NCBI GenBank assembly: GCA_047495785.1
Contig: JBLDXI010000014.1
Span: 434,001-498,000 of the forward strand
Reading direction: 5' to 3'
DNA from: Lepidodermella squamata
Lineage: Eukaryota > Gastrotricha
Length of the DNA: 64,000 nt
The position numbers and the translations under genes are program-made. Of this stretch, positions 34,526 to 46,259 are shown one piece after another. Within the stretch, counting starts at the first letter, position 1. Each line of letters starts with the position of its first letter. A model generated the notes under the pieces. The model saw nothing but the letters and a program-made list of their open reading frames with translations. It ran no database searches and was not told the DNA's origin.

Positions 34526-35846
34526 TCAACGACGGCCCATACCGCCAAAGCCGCCCATTCCGCCAGGCATTCCACCCATGCCACCGCCCATGCCACCGCC
34601 CATGCCTCCCATCATACCAGGGGCACCCATACCACCCATGCCGCCCATGCCGCCCATTCCCGGAGCACCCATGCCACCCATTCCTCCCATACCTGGGGCA
34701 CCCATACCGCCCATGCCTCCCATACCAGGGGCGCCCATGCCACCCATTCCACCCATTCCGGGAGCACCCATGCCGTAGCCGCCGGCTCCACCAAAGTTCT
34801 GACCGGCGCCTCCCATTCCAGAGCCATATGCGACGGGCCTCATGCCTAAAGAAGCATTTAAAAGGTAAGATATTACGTTAGTTTGAAGCGAAAAAACTCA
34901 CAAACGAAAGCTCTGGTACCGGGAACCTCGCAGCACTTCATTCCACCAGCGCACTGAGCGTCACTAGCACAAGTTTGAATTCCCATATTGTCTCCGCCAT
35001 AACCGTTGGAGGAGCCATCATACGATGTACCGTACGCGCCGCCCAAACGGCCGTTGCCGTTGCCGTTGGCTGCATTCCCAACGCCTGCTCCTTGAGGGTT
35101 CGCATTCGCACCATCATTAGGCATAGCGTCTCCGGGCTTAATTAAAATAAAATAAACAAATAGGCGTCTCCATTTCACAGCTTACCTGGGCAAAATCAGA
35201 TCCAAGAGACACAACAAGATCGCTCGCGTCAGCGGCGCGCCGGGCTCGAACATTCAAGACGCCTGTCGTTTCGCGTTTTCGTCGACCATACCCGCCGGCT
35301 GAAACAGATAAGTAGCCAGTTATGAAAATGAATGGGGTTTCAACATACCAAAAGAGCCCGATCCAGTTGGACACATGCCGCCTGAAATGTAAAATCGTTT
35401 ATGAGAACAACGGAAGTTGAGGAATGAACGTACCGGACATCATGCCACCTTGCTGTCCGTACCCTACGCAGAATACAGTACTTTTAACAGAGTAAAATTA
35501 ATGTCGGTAACTTACCAGGTGCACCCATGCCGCCCATGCCGCCCATGCCACCATTACCCATTCCACCCATAACGGGAGCTCCCATGCCTCCGAAACCTCC
35601 CATGCCAGGGGCGCCCATGCCACCCATGCCGCCCATTCCGGGTGCACCCATGCCGCCCATGCCGCCCATTCCAGGAGCTCCCATGCCGCCCATGCCACCG
35701 CCCATTCCAGGAGCTCCCATGCCGCCCATGCCACCGCCCATGCCACCCATGCCACCCATTCCGCCCATGCCGCCCATGCCACCCATTTGAGCAGCGGCGA
35801 GCTGGAAAATCGGTAAGCCGAGAATGAAAACGACAGATATAAACAT
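34526..35846 (-). CDS. Secreted Gly/Met-repeat (MGAPGMGG) protein with half-WAP module
   Basis: Six exons (35846-35516, 35463-35434, 35381-35349, 35298-35186, 35136-34902, 34845-34526), including two micro-exons of 30 and 33 nt, encode 353 residues. Order: signal peptide (MFISVVFILGLPIFQLAAAQ), about 90 residues of GGMGGMGAPGMGG repeats, an M-C-P motif, basic sites (GRRKRE and RARR), an Asn/Gly linker, the cysteine module C-x5-C-x5-CC-x9-C with EVPG, then a second Gly/Met block ending GMGRR. Near-identical GMGAPG units in the first and last exons suggest unequal exchange or repeat homogenisation. Likely a structural secreted protein; no named family recognised. Confidence 0.7.
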
Positions 35847-38222
35847 TTTTCAAGTGTGTTTTAATTATGTGTTTTAACGATCCGAAAAATGGAAGTTTCA
35901 CTCAGCTTTTCAATGACTTAAGGCCGTTGAGCCAACCAATCAGCGCGCACACAGCTGTCAGAATTTAAAGGATGACTCCAGTTACGATTATGAGACGAAT
36001 CATGTGTTGTCCAGCAGCCGTCTCCTTGCGGAAAATTTGCAGTAAAATTGTTGTAAATAGGTAGCAGGATGAGCAAAGTTAATAAACAAATGGCCATCAA
36101 CTGAATTGGTACCGAAATCAGTTATAGCTCTAATTGTTCCATCAAGTCTCCAAGTCTCCTCTGTCAACGAAAACTGAGTACTTGCGCAACTACTGGCTAT
36201 GCGTCAGCTGTTTTCTTTCAAATGGCTGTCAAGAAAAATATCGCTCATCGCTTATGGGTCTCAAATATCTTTACCTTGAAGGATGTGTCCCAGATTAGGG
36301 ACGACATTGTTTCCTGCAGCTGCGGTCAAGTTTTTCCAAAGTTTTTCATTCCCAGTAGGTAGTGAGTGGGAAAATTATTTGGCTCGGTACGGGAATTGCC
36401 CTTTATAGCCCTCGCGGTCTACCGACCTTATCTTCCCGACGGTTGCGCAAACCGGCTACTTTTGTTTACCGACTATTTCACTCCGTCAATTCATTATCGC
36501 AAATTATTTATTCTTCAACATTTTCCAACCGACGCTTGCGCATTAACATTTCAATTAACAATATATTTTTTATTTGCGACATTTTCGCACCGACAAAATT
36601 TACCCGGCATTATAGCTCCGTCAGTCTTTTATCGACAATAGATTCCCGACGGTTGGCAAGTAAATATTCAATCAGCATTTCAACCCCGTGGTAAACCCCG
36701 TGGCAAATGAAAGCTAGTGAGTTGAGCAAAAGGGTCTTCATCAGACCGTTCGGTCCTATTATTGTTTTTGCCCTCTGCCTCGGCGACCTTTCGTGGCGCC
36801 TGCGTGACTGTTACTGGCAACAAGTAATGGATCAAAGTTCTCGTCATGGGTCATCAGATGACGATTGGTCGAGTCAATTGGTCGCCTCAAATTGTGCAAT
36901 ATGTAAGCTGGAGTCTCGGAAAGCGTTGAAAATAGAAAAGTTACCTCGGAAACCTTAGGTCTAAAATCACGAAATTTAGACAGTTTGGTCACTTATAGAT
37001 CAAATAAGTTGGGCCCTGGGTCGCTTTTTTCGACATTAAGTTCGCTCATCCTTATCCTTATACAAGTAATAATAATGATTCCGGTAGATGAATTGGGTGG
37101 TTTTTTTGAGCATTAATTCAGATACATTTTGAAAATCGGTGTATTAGGATACTCCCAAGGCCCCAAGGCCCTAATTGAGGGGAATTCACCAGCTAAAAGC
37201 CGATTGGGGTGATTTTTTCTGGTGTAGGCAGAATGTGGCCACAAGGCGTTGCGAAGTAGGGAGTCACTTCTTTGCATGTGAAGCAATCACCGGCGCGGGC
37301 TAGTGCCCAAGACCCAAAAGTTCTAGCTCGATGGCAACAACGTCGCGGCAATAATTGCGCAACTGTTTGACGACATGGAAATTATGAAATGGACATGGAA
37401 ATTATGAAAAATAATGTTTAATTAATAATTATTTTTATCTAATGAACAACTGTCGGAGGAGAAATGCCGTATTGCACAAAATATAAAATTACGAAAATCG
37501 ACGTTAAACAAAAGTCGGGGTGCAAATTTCAAATGAAAAATTAGGATAAATATATTTTCTAAAATTTATATCTGTGCGGAAACGTCGAATGCGCAAAAGT
37601 AGCCGGTTTCAAAAAACGTCGGGAAGATATTGACGCTACACGGCCCTCGCATATCTCATGGTGACCTTTTTTCACCGCGTCGAACAACAAAAATCAAAAA
37701 TGATTCCGTAGAAGTAGCACAGAACTGCCATCGAGTCTCGGGTCTACAATTTCGGACCTGAGATCCGACGAGGCGCATTTTCTCGACTTTTCTTCTGATA
37801 GAGACGGAAATTTGGCTGTCGTTTTGATAAAACTATTCACCTTATCACCGCGGAAATCGTTTTCTTCACATTGGTATTCAGTAGACAATTACCGGGTGTC
37901 CAAAAACAGCCGCAGGGGGGCGAAATTGAAGAATTTCAAACGGTTTTGCAGATTAAACTCTTCATTAAATTTTCGCGCATAATCTTCGCCCCCTGTGGCT
38001 TTTTGTGGCCATCCTGGAGTGATGGCATGGTAAGTTTCAATCTACCTACAGGTTTGGGTTCGGCATGGAATCATGTGTTTCTTTTTCATCTTTCCTCATT
38101 TGGACAACTTGAAAGAGCTTCACCGTGATAAAAATGACGGTAACCAGTCAGAAATAACACTTTTATTCAGAATCACAATTGGAAACACACTAGATAATCA
38201 AAGCTGATTTATAATTACAGAT
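35847..38222. other. Intergenic, 2.4 kb, holding a degenerate inverted-repeat element
   Basis: Between the half-WAP gene start and the SCO1 stop. Most of it is taken up by the inverted-repeat element listed separately (36429-37629). A tandem copy of an ATGGACATGGAAATTATGAAA-like unit lies near 37375-37410. A minus-strand polyadenylation signal for SCO1 (TTTATT on +) is at 38162-38167. Confidence 0.45.
36429..37629. mobile_element. Candidate non-autonomous DNA element bounded by inverted repeats
   Basis: A 36-nt segment at 36429-36464 is repeated in inverse orientation at 37594-37629. It consists of a 13-nt match (TATCTTCCCGACG), a variable 7-nt spacer and a 16-nt perfect match (AAACCGGCTACTTTTG). 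Between the arms, CCGAC-GTTGCGCA-like submotifs recur in both orientations (for example near 36526-36542, 36645-36660 and 37345-37365). No transposase ORF and no clear target-site duplication were found, so an aged MITE-like element is the best guess; other inverted-repeat origins are possible. Confidence 0.45.
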
Positions 38223-39561
38223 TCAAAACCAGCGACCAGTTAATTGTTTGTGTTTAGCCATGTGAAGCTGGATTGCAGTAGAAATCTCAGGAGCTGTGCG
38301 ACTCCTGCCGTAGTAGTCGACAAAATGGCCATCCGGATTGATTAGATACATGATGATTGTATGGTCAACAATATAGTCTTTTTGTTCATCTTTGGGGCCC
38401 ATGCTGTAGTAAACACGGTACGCTTTTGAGACCTGTTTGATTTGCTCTTGCGACCCTGTAAGACCAAGCAGCTTCGGCGAAAATTCAGCCACATATTTTG
38501 CAATAACGGCAGGAGAGTCACGCTCAGGATCAACAGAAATAAACAATGGTTGCAATTTGGCCTTCGAACCAGCACCTTCGACCATGTTCACGACCTGAAC
38601 CATTTTTTCGATTTCATCAGGGCAAATGTCGGGGCAGTGGGTGAAACCAAAGTAGATCAACAGCCATTGCCCTTTGAAGTCCTCGCTTTTACGCGTTTTG
38701 CCAGTATGATCCACCAGCTCGAACGGGCCACCGATGTCAGCTTTTCCAAGAGATTTCAATCTCTCGCGTTCTTGTTCTGAAGTAAAAAAGGTATAGAAAA
38801 CCGATCAATAGATAGATGGCTCGCAACACGGTACAAATACAACAAACCTAACTGCTTCTGTTTGTCAAGATAATAAAGATACGCCCCGAGCGCCGCAAAT
38901 AAAGATAGGCCGATCGTCACTGACTTTACGGTGGGTCTCTGTTGCAATACAATTGAATAATATGTAAGACTTTATCAAATCAACGAAATCGATGGATTTA
39001 TGTGTTTCAGTGCGTTAATTTTTATAATTGTATTTCTTAAGCGTTTGGTCCGATATATTTGTACCGTATCACGCCCTAATCACTATAAAAATGTAAACCT
39101 TTGCGTCTCAGATATTTAAGCAATTGAGTAACAGCCGCTAAAATTCCGATTCCACCGAAAGCATACAAAACCATACGCCAAGTCACAATCTAGGAATTAA
39201 ATTGGCCATTTTCAAATTAGTCAAGTGACCGGAGTGCCTCATCAGACCGAAAATTACTTTCAAGTTGTTCTAATACTCACCCCAACTTTCGGACGATTGT
39301 TAGGTCCGCCACTGTTAGTTTGCTGCTGATCGGTGTGTTGATAACTGACTGGTTGCGAAATAAGACAACTAGGCTGAAGTAGCCGACGAGCGCTTAAACC
39401 AGAAACAACATATGATTGATTTTGTAAAGAGATCGGTTTAAAGAAACCAACCTCAATGTGACAAGACTGAAGCCACGTCCAGTTGAAAGTAAGTTAACCG
39501 TGCGATGGTTCAGTAACAAGTTTGACCTTAGCCGAGGTATCACGCGTATTGCGAAACTCAT
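38223..39561 (-). CDS. SCO1: SCO1-family mitochondrial copper chaperone for cytochrome c oxidase
   Basis: Inner-membrane protein that delivers copper to the CuA site of COX2. Exons 39561-39499, 39451-39281, one of two 91-nt exons (39189-39099 or 38938-38848), and 38776-38223 give 292 residues (human SCO1 301). The first 78 residues look like a mitochondrial presequence (FAIRVIPRLRSN; ARRLLQPS). Then follows a transmembrane helix, a charged linker (EQERERLKSLGK) and the thioredoxin-like domain with the copper-binding CPDIC and the distal His in VDHTIIMYL. Other matches: YFGFTHCPDIC, LFISVDPERDSP, EFSPKLLGLTG. The acceptor-like TTTTTAG lies 14 nt before the ATG. Confidence 0.92.
38848..38938 (-). 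other. SCO1: SCO1 alternative exon B (91 nt)
   Basis: Acceptor GCAACAG at 38940-38939 and donor GTTTGT at 38847. Same length and same phases as exon A. It encodes an alternative helix (VTIGLSLFAALGAYLYYL) followed by DKQKQL before the common EQERERL linker. Confidence 0.65.
39099..39189 (-). other. SCO1: SCO1 alternative exon A (91 nt)
   Basis: Acceptor TTCCTAG at 39191-39190 and donor GTTTAC at 39098. It enters in phase 0 and leaves in phase 1, exactly like exon B. It encodes a transmembrane helix (VLYAFGGIGILAAVTQLL) followed by KYLRRK and aligns well with the human SCO1 membrane segment. If not spliced out of its donor it reads to a stop eight codons later. Confidence 0.6.
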
Positions 39562-41047
39562 TACGAATAATAATCCTAAAAATCCAAATAGAAAGTTGGG
39601 TTTCCGCCTTCATGAGAGGATCAATGGGCTCTGACTGATACCCATGGAAATACGAAAGTAATCGCAGGCGAGCCCGGCGGCACTGGGTCGCAGACCATTT
39701 CTTAGCTGGATAATTATCTCGCGCATACTTTTGATAGAAGGCGATCTTTTGGCTTCAGCATGTGAACTTTTTCCTCTCACCTCATCATATCTTAAACGCA
39801 GATTCACCATTCATTGTCAAGCTTGTCCGAACTCAATGAACCACGCACCATCCGCCGAGTAAGTACCTCAAGTTCACTATGAAATTAATGGGGCAAACAG
39901 AACGCCGTAGTAATAAAAGCTGACGCGACCCCGCTATAATCTTGCTCTCGTCCCGGAGACTCCCATTCGCCCGGCGGGATGAAGGCGGGAGGGCGAAGCC
40001 GGTCTCAAGAACTGAAATGTCGCATAAGTGAACCGAACAAGGTCAAAATTCGAACGCGCCTTTTGCGCGCTAAAAATTCAAAATTGCAAAAACCGAAAAA
40101 TTCTTACACAATTTATATTTCAGATTTCGAAAGTTGCAGTCGTTTATAGTAAAATATGTCAAAAAAAATATGTTTGCAGCTTGAATTTTGATTTTTAGTG
40201 ATAATCGTGTCGCCGCTCCTGAATTCGCTGTACGCCGCAAACCTATATTTAGTACGTCGCACCGGACAAGTTCGCTGTTCAATGTTCAATGTCGCGTTGT
40301 GGCAAGTTTCAAGCCTGAAGAATATAATTTCCTAAACCTACCCTAACGGAGATGAAAACATTTTCCTGGATGCTTGGGCACAAATCACAAATAAAAAATC
40401 CAGCAGAGTTCGGTAGCTTCTGCTAAGGTGCCGTCAAAATAATAGGATTGGGGAGAACGACGCCAGTCTTGCCGAACTCTTGGACATCTAATCATCCCCA
40501 CATCTCCGCTCTCAGCCACTGCATGTTGCACGTAACTTACATACTATCATCGTTGTTGTCTTCTTCTGGGAAAATTAGGCTCTTAGTTCAGCGCGAACCG
40601 GCTTCTTCAACATTCGAACGAAGCCTTCCTTGTTTCTTAGCTCTGAGCCCTGTGTGCAACCTTGCCTTGTGCGGTCAATGAAACGTTATATTTTAGCAAG
40701 CAATGTTTTATTTCAAAAAAGTAGAGTTAAGCACCGGCCACGGGTGGTCTTATGGCGCATCAGACGTATATAACTTGTACTTTGTATTTTATATTCCTGA
40801 CTCCTGACTCGCTCTAAACTGGATCATATGCATGGCGCCTGGCGCGACCATTAGGCTTTCTTATACGAGTTCTGACAAGGGCTCATTTCAATATCTGCTC
40901 AATCATACTTACTCTTAATTCCTCTGTCAGATTCGTTACCTTGTTGTTCTACTTTTGGGGAATTAAGCTTTTGTATGCAGTAGGAAACGGAAATTACTTA
41001 TTTATTTCAATGGTATTTAATACATAGTGTCATCTGAGTTTTACACC
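39562..41047. other. Intergenic, 1.5 kb, between divergent SCO1 and DP genes
   Basis: It contains a minus-strand ORF (39610-39810) whose tenth codon is followed by a good donor (GAG|GTGAGA). This could be a 5' leader exon of SCO1 spliced to the acceptor at 39576-39577, but is not coding there because a stop follows before the SCO1 ATG. Remaining sequence is unremarkable. Confidence 0.35.
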
Positions 41048-42809
41048 ATGTCTGGGGAGCCGCGCTTGTACTTGAAAGCTGATGGTTCAGTGGTAAGTTA
41101 AATTGAATTTTGACCTGGAGGAAGAGATCTTACTAATATCGCCTTGCAGGTGTCAGGGGCCTCAACAAGTAAACTTATGGCTGCTGTTTCTCAGCCCACT
41201 CAGCCTACAAGAATATCAGCATGTGAGTAAAGTGCGCCTCCTTTTTATCAGTACTTTAATTTCTTATTTTGCCAGCAAGCCTTACCGTTCTCAATGCTCC
41301 CAAGGAACGAAAAGTCATTTATATAGCTCCTGTAAGTTCAATTAAGTATGCGCAGTTTAAATTCACTCGGCTTGATGTGTCTAGGTTGACTCGCGTTCGA
41401 TAGCTGGTACCAGTGGAGCTAATCAGATTAACAGAAATATGATACAAAGCAGCTCTACCCCACCGAGAACATCTTTTGAAGGTGGAGTTGCCACCATCAT
41501 CAGTAATCCCGTAGCACCCGGTGGTTCTGCACGAAATCTGGCTGCCGCTTTCCGTGTAACACCTGCCCGTCAAGTTCAGAGTACCTCTCATCCTACTCAA
41601 AGTTCTGAACATCCCTCTCAGTCCAGTTCTCGAGCTGCCTCCAACCGGCCTTTGGGATTGAACCATCAATCTCTAGGGCAGATACCATTAAATTTGAACT
41701 CGAGCGGAAGTGTTGCATCGCGACGAGAGAAATCCAGCAAAGGATTGCGGCACTTCGCAATGCGCGTCTGTCAAAAGGTCCGGCAAAAAGTAGTAACATC
41801 ATACAACGAAGTGGCAGATGAACTAGTCGGGGAAATGAGTGATGGATCTCATCAATCGCAAGCTGAAAGAGTAATTTCTAATTAATGTTGTGATAACAGA
41901 AAAATTACCATACCAAATTATTTTTCCAGGCTTACGATCAGAAAAACATCAGGCGTCGGGTTTACGATGCGTTGAATGTTTTGATGGCGATGCGTATAAT
42001 AGCGAAAGAGAAGAAAGAAATTCGGTGGTTGGGTTTGCCTACCAATTACGAAGAGAGGTACCGTGAAATGGAGGACGAGAAAAGAGCTGCTCAAGAGCGA
42101 ATTCGTGCCAAATTTCAAAATGTGCAAGAACTGCTGTTGCAGCAAGTTGCAGTGAGGCAGCTTATTGAGCAGAACAAAAGCCGCGAAGTTCAGGAAGGAG
42201 GCCCGCCTTCATCAGACACCTCGCTGCGTCTGCCATTCATTGTTGTTAGCACTGTAAGAGCCGAGAGTCGCTTTCAGTACCTGCAGACTATTAAATTGTT
42301 TTTCTTGATAGGGTCGACGTGCTGTGATTGATTGCAGCATTTCTGCTGATCGCCAGGAGTATGTTCTAGCGATGGACCAACCCTTCGAGCTTCAAGACGA
42401 GACAGACGTGATGCGCCGAATGGGGTTGACTCTTGGCTTGGACCAGCCAGGTCGGTGCACCGATGCATCAATGGAGACAGCTGTTCGGCTAGTGCCTCCG
42501 CTTATGGAGCCCTTCATTCGCGAGATGGGTCGTTCCGGAATAAATGGCCAAGCAGCAGTTGCAATCAGTGCGAATCTGCGGATCCCCGAGCTGCCTCAGT
42601 CAGTTAATCGGCAGTTATTCGGGAACTCGAAGTCTGGTCTTCCAATGATGGGATTGGCTGATGCCCTCGGCAAAGGCGGCAGTGGTGCAAATGGCGAGGA
42701 CGATGATCTCGACGAAATTGAAGATGAAATTGTTGATAGTGACGACGACATGGACGAGGACGAATTAGGTTCGGACGACGAAGACAGTAGGTTGTCAGGG
42801 GAAAACTAG
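41048..42809 (+). CDS. TFDP1: Transcription factor DP (E2F dimerisation partner)
   Basis: Partner of E2F factors in cell-cycle gene control. Six exons (41048-41092, 41150-41222, 41276-41331, 41385-41870, 41930-42253, 42312-42809) encode 493 residues. The winged-helix DNA-binding domain lies at about 180-265 ([45 protein letters not shown]). It is followed by the coiled-coil/marked-box dimerisation region to about 420 ([44 protein letters not shown]). The tail is highly acidic ([17 protein letters not shown]). The symbol denotes the family; the animal may have a single DP gene. Confidence 0.92.
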
Positions 42810-43780
42810 GCTATCATGTCGTCTTTTAGCCCCGAGATTCCAGATACGTATTTTTTGTTGTTAATACCTCTCAAAGCCTTGAAGACGTATATGACGCTGC
42901 ATACTGTCCAAAGTTGCCTTATCCTTACACGAACGATCGAATAATTATACGTGAAGAAACGGCTATTTAGTCTTTTTACTCCACTGCACCTATGTTGCAA
43001 CAATTATTTGTAAATATCTATCTATTAATATCTATAATATCTATATACAATATTATGAAATATATATATATTCATGAAATTAACGTTATTATTGTGAAGT
43101 TTTCTAGTTAGAACGCGGAGAGAATGTCAGAACGCATCATTATTTTGACATTGGCAATTGACATTGTATCTCGTTTATAGGTTTTAATACGCAACTTTTT
43201 TGAAAGTAGTGAAATCTCGCGCGCGGCAATCTGAGCTCACGGCGTTGCTCGCCATTATTGGTTTTGCGCTATCATTATTATCATTGTAACCCCCGAAATA
43301 TACCCATCATCTATAAATCTATATAAATTTGGAAAACTATTTGCTCGCTGTAAAATACAGATAATGTTTCCTTATGTTACGTATTAACATTATTACACCT
43401 CGATGCACCTTTTTACAGAAACCAAGTGCCTCCATTTTCTTCTTGTCGGCTGTTTGTAACAATACCTAGTGAATGATTCCTGCGAAACAGTTTCTGAACA
43501 AAATTTATTACCATTCGATATATTTGTATAAAATCGGAGATAATGATGACTCTTTTTCTCTCATTTGATTTGTCCACTTCGGGTTTTTTCTCGTTCGTCC
43601 ACTGCTTCTATCATTGTACGGTAAAATAATAATTATTTCGTTATATTTCTTGGCGAGCTATACGTCATCAACAGCATCATAAAAAACATCGTCGTTTATA
43701 CGATTTTGCGCCAATTAACAGAATGTTTAATAAATGATGGATGAATGACTTGCATGTTTTTATTTTAGAGTTTTATCAAA
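42810..43780. other. DP 3' UTR and NOC2 upstream region
   Basis: An AT-rich 1 kb stretch with TATATA runs near 43040-43075. A strong acceptor (TTTTATTTTAG, ending 43768) lies 12 nt before the NOC2 ATG. No other gene was recognised. Confidence 0.45.
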
Positions 43781-46104
43781 ATGCCGACAAAGGAAAAAGA
43801 GAGTAAATCAACTCTGGCGAATAAAATCGCAGAGATGGATCCGGAATTCGCGGAGTTTTTGAAATCAGAGGACCGCGATTTATTGGATGATTTGGGCGAG
43901 GTTGACGACGTCGATGCGGCGAGTGATGCCGAAGAGAGCGATCTCGACTTGGGCGATGAAAGTGAGGACGAAAATGAGGGCGATGAAGAGGCTGAGGAGG
44001 CTGAGGAAGATGAGGACGATGAGGATATCGTGCCACTTTCAGACGAAGAAGATGCCGATGAAGAAGTCGACATTCGGAAACTGGTCAAAGGAAAACGCAG
44101 TAAGGAGTCGAGTAAGCGAAAGGCCTCAGATCGAACCTTGTCTATGCAGCAGATCAATGACTGGGCTGAAGCGTTGGGTATCATCGTCTCGGGCGAGGCG
44201 AATGAAAAAGGAGCTCGGCAAGTCATTGAACAGATAGTCGCTGCTTTACGTTGCGCGGCTGATAAAATCAAACCGGCGAAGAAAGGCGACCGCGATCCGT
44301 CGGAGGGCAAGAAGAAGAAACGCTCCAAGCGTGGCGATGACGACGAAGATAACGACGAAAGTGACGTAGAAAGCGAGGATGAAGAGGCCGATCCGAAAAA
44401 TAAGCGGAAATCTGCTAAAAACAAGCGAGACACCGATTTTTTCTCAAAAATGTTTGAATACGTCGGGGCCCGTGAATTTCACGCCGTAGTCAAATTGTGC
44501 ATCAGCCAATTGGTCCCGGCATTCCTCGCAGTTTTACGCGGGGATGCGAAACCGGAGAATGAGTCGAAGAAGGCTAAAGGGATGCTCCAAAACGCGCATC
44601 AACTCCGCTGTTCGCCGAGCTGGTCTCGGCTGAAATTGTCCCTTCGCGTCTACATTGAAACCATCGTTGATTTGGTTAAATTTACTTCCGATGAATCAGT
44701 TGCTACAGAATTGCTTGCTCATTTGAATACGGAAGATGCTCAAACCTTAGTTTTTGCCCTACCCTCCACCCGTCGTACTTTAGTTCAAACGGTAGTTTCG
44801 ATCTGGTCGAAGGGCAGTTTAATCACGTCAACTGCCCTACTGGAACAGTGTCACTCGTTGATATTGACCACCGTTCGGAATTGCCCGGCTGCGAAAGTGG
44901 TCGTGCTCTACGAGCGAATTTTCCGCAGGCTTTACCGCGCTTTCATGGCCGCGTGTAAATTCAACGCGAAACGCGCCGATGACGCATCGCTGCAGATCGC
45001 CCTAGCCATGAGGAACCAGCTGACCAGTTTTGTCCTGTCAGCGCCGTTACCCGCAACCGCCCATGCACTGGCTTTTGTGCGTGTTCGCCAACTCTGCGGC
45101 CAACTGCGAGCCGCCTTATCAGCTGCGTCGTCCGAGACCCGCGCGAAATCGACTAAAGTTGTATTGTCTTGGCCGTTTTTGCGCTGTATTGACTTGTGGG
45201 TTGAGGTAGTCGCGACGTCGCCGGAGGGTCACGCCGTCCGACAGTTGGTCTACCCGCTAACTCAGCTGACGATCGGTACCGCCCGCCTGCACCCATCGCC
45301 CCGCTACTACCCGCTCAGATTCCACTGCATTCGATACCTCAACAGACTAGCCCTGGCTACCAGGACGTTCATTCCGACCCTATCGCTGGTTCTGGATGTG
45401 TTTTCGATTACGGATTTCAACGCTGCTGCTAGCAATAAAGGTGTAGCGGCGAAAAATGACGAGCGCAGAATATCGTCGCTGACTCACCTGTTGCATTTCT
45501 CCGAGTCCCAGCTGCACGATTCCGGTTTGGAAGGCGGCATGCTTGATGCTGTTGTCAATGATTTGCTGTATTTCGCTTCGGCTGAAATTCTAGCGACTTA
45601 TGCTAACCGGATTGCGTTTCCCGAACTCGCCATCGCGCTGATTGTCCGATTGAAGAAATTTATTAAGGTGGGCTATTTTTAAATTTAATAACCGACTTTT
45701 TTTACTTTTTTTTCTTCCAGGCATGCCACGTTCCCAGGTTCGCCGAAAAGATGAAGGTTTTGTTGCAAAAAATCGAAGAAAATTGCAAATGGATTGAAAC
45801 TCGTCGCCGCTCAAACACGGATCTTCATCCCGCGAATTCAGGAGCATGTCAGACTTGGGAAAACGAGGCCCGTGCAGCTAACCCACCTATGGTGCAATTT
45901 TTCGACCGAATCAAGGCTACATTAGCACTTGTTAACCGAGCTGCTAAACAAAAGACTGCTTCCTCAGATAACCAAACTGCTGAAAATCGGAAACGCAAAT
46001 CTCCGATCAAATCCGAACCCGGCAAACACAGTGGCGGGAAGAAACATTTCAACAAGAAATTTCAAAAGAACAAGCCCAAAAAGATGAAGCGAGAGGTTGC
46101 TTAG
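43781..46104 (+). CDS. NOC2L: Nucleolar complex protein 2 (ribosome biogenesis)
   Basis: Nucleolar factor that, with NOC1/NOC3, accompanies pre-60S particles from nucleolus to nucleoplasm. Two exons (43781-45667, 45721-46104) encode 756 residues, close to human NOC2L (749). The N terminus has the family motif DPEFAEFLKSEDRDLL, then an acidic stretch and Lys-rich nuclear signals (KGKRSKESSKRK). The NOC2 helical-repeat core (about 225-680) includes SCRAYRAFM-like and WVEVVATSPEGHAVRQLVYPL, and PSPRYYPLRFHCIRYLNRLA. The Lys-rich C terminus (KKHFNKKFQKNKPKKMKR) is also typical. The gene has long exons and a strong acceptor immediately before the start. Confidence 0.92.
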
Positions 46105-46146
46105 TACTTGGTGCAAACTTTAAATAATAATTGTTGGAGATTGGAA

Positions 46147-46152
46147 AATAAA
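46147..46152 (+). terminator. Polyadenylation signal AATAAA (NOC2)
   Basis: A canonical hexamer 43 nt after the NOC2 stop, in the 155 bp gap before the convergent transporter gene. Confidence 0.6.
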
Positions 46153-46259
46153 CAATTTATTCAAAGCAACGTTTAATTGTTTTGCGTTTACACATGATTG
46201 CATCGAGGCGCAAGCTTCTCACATATGCATGCGTTTTATCGGCGCCAGTTTAAGACCTT

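Noticed and set aside
34515-34778. Plus-strand ORF of Pro-Met repeats (PPMPPMPP)
   Set aside because: It is the exact antisense of the Gly/Met repeat exon of the 34526-35846 gene. The minus strand has a signal peptide, splice sites and a cysteine module; the plus strand has none. The same applies to 35527-35790 and 31802-32143.
36362-36694. 110-codon ORF in the inverted-repeat element
   Set aside because: It shows no similarity to a transposase and is composed of the CCGAC-type submotifs and AT-rich filler.
43765-44433. Long minus-strand Ser-rich ORF of 222 codons
   Set aside because: It is a shadow of the acidic/Lys-rich N terminus of NOC2; the plus strand matches a conserved family.
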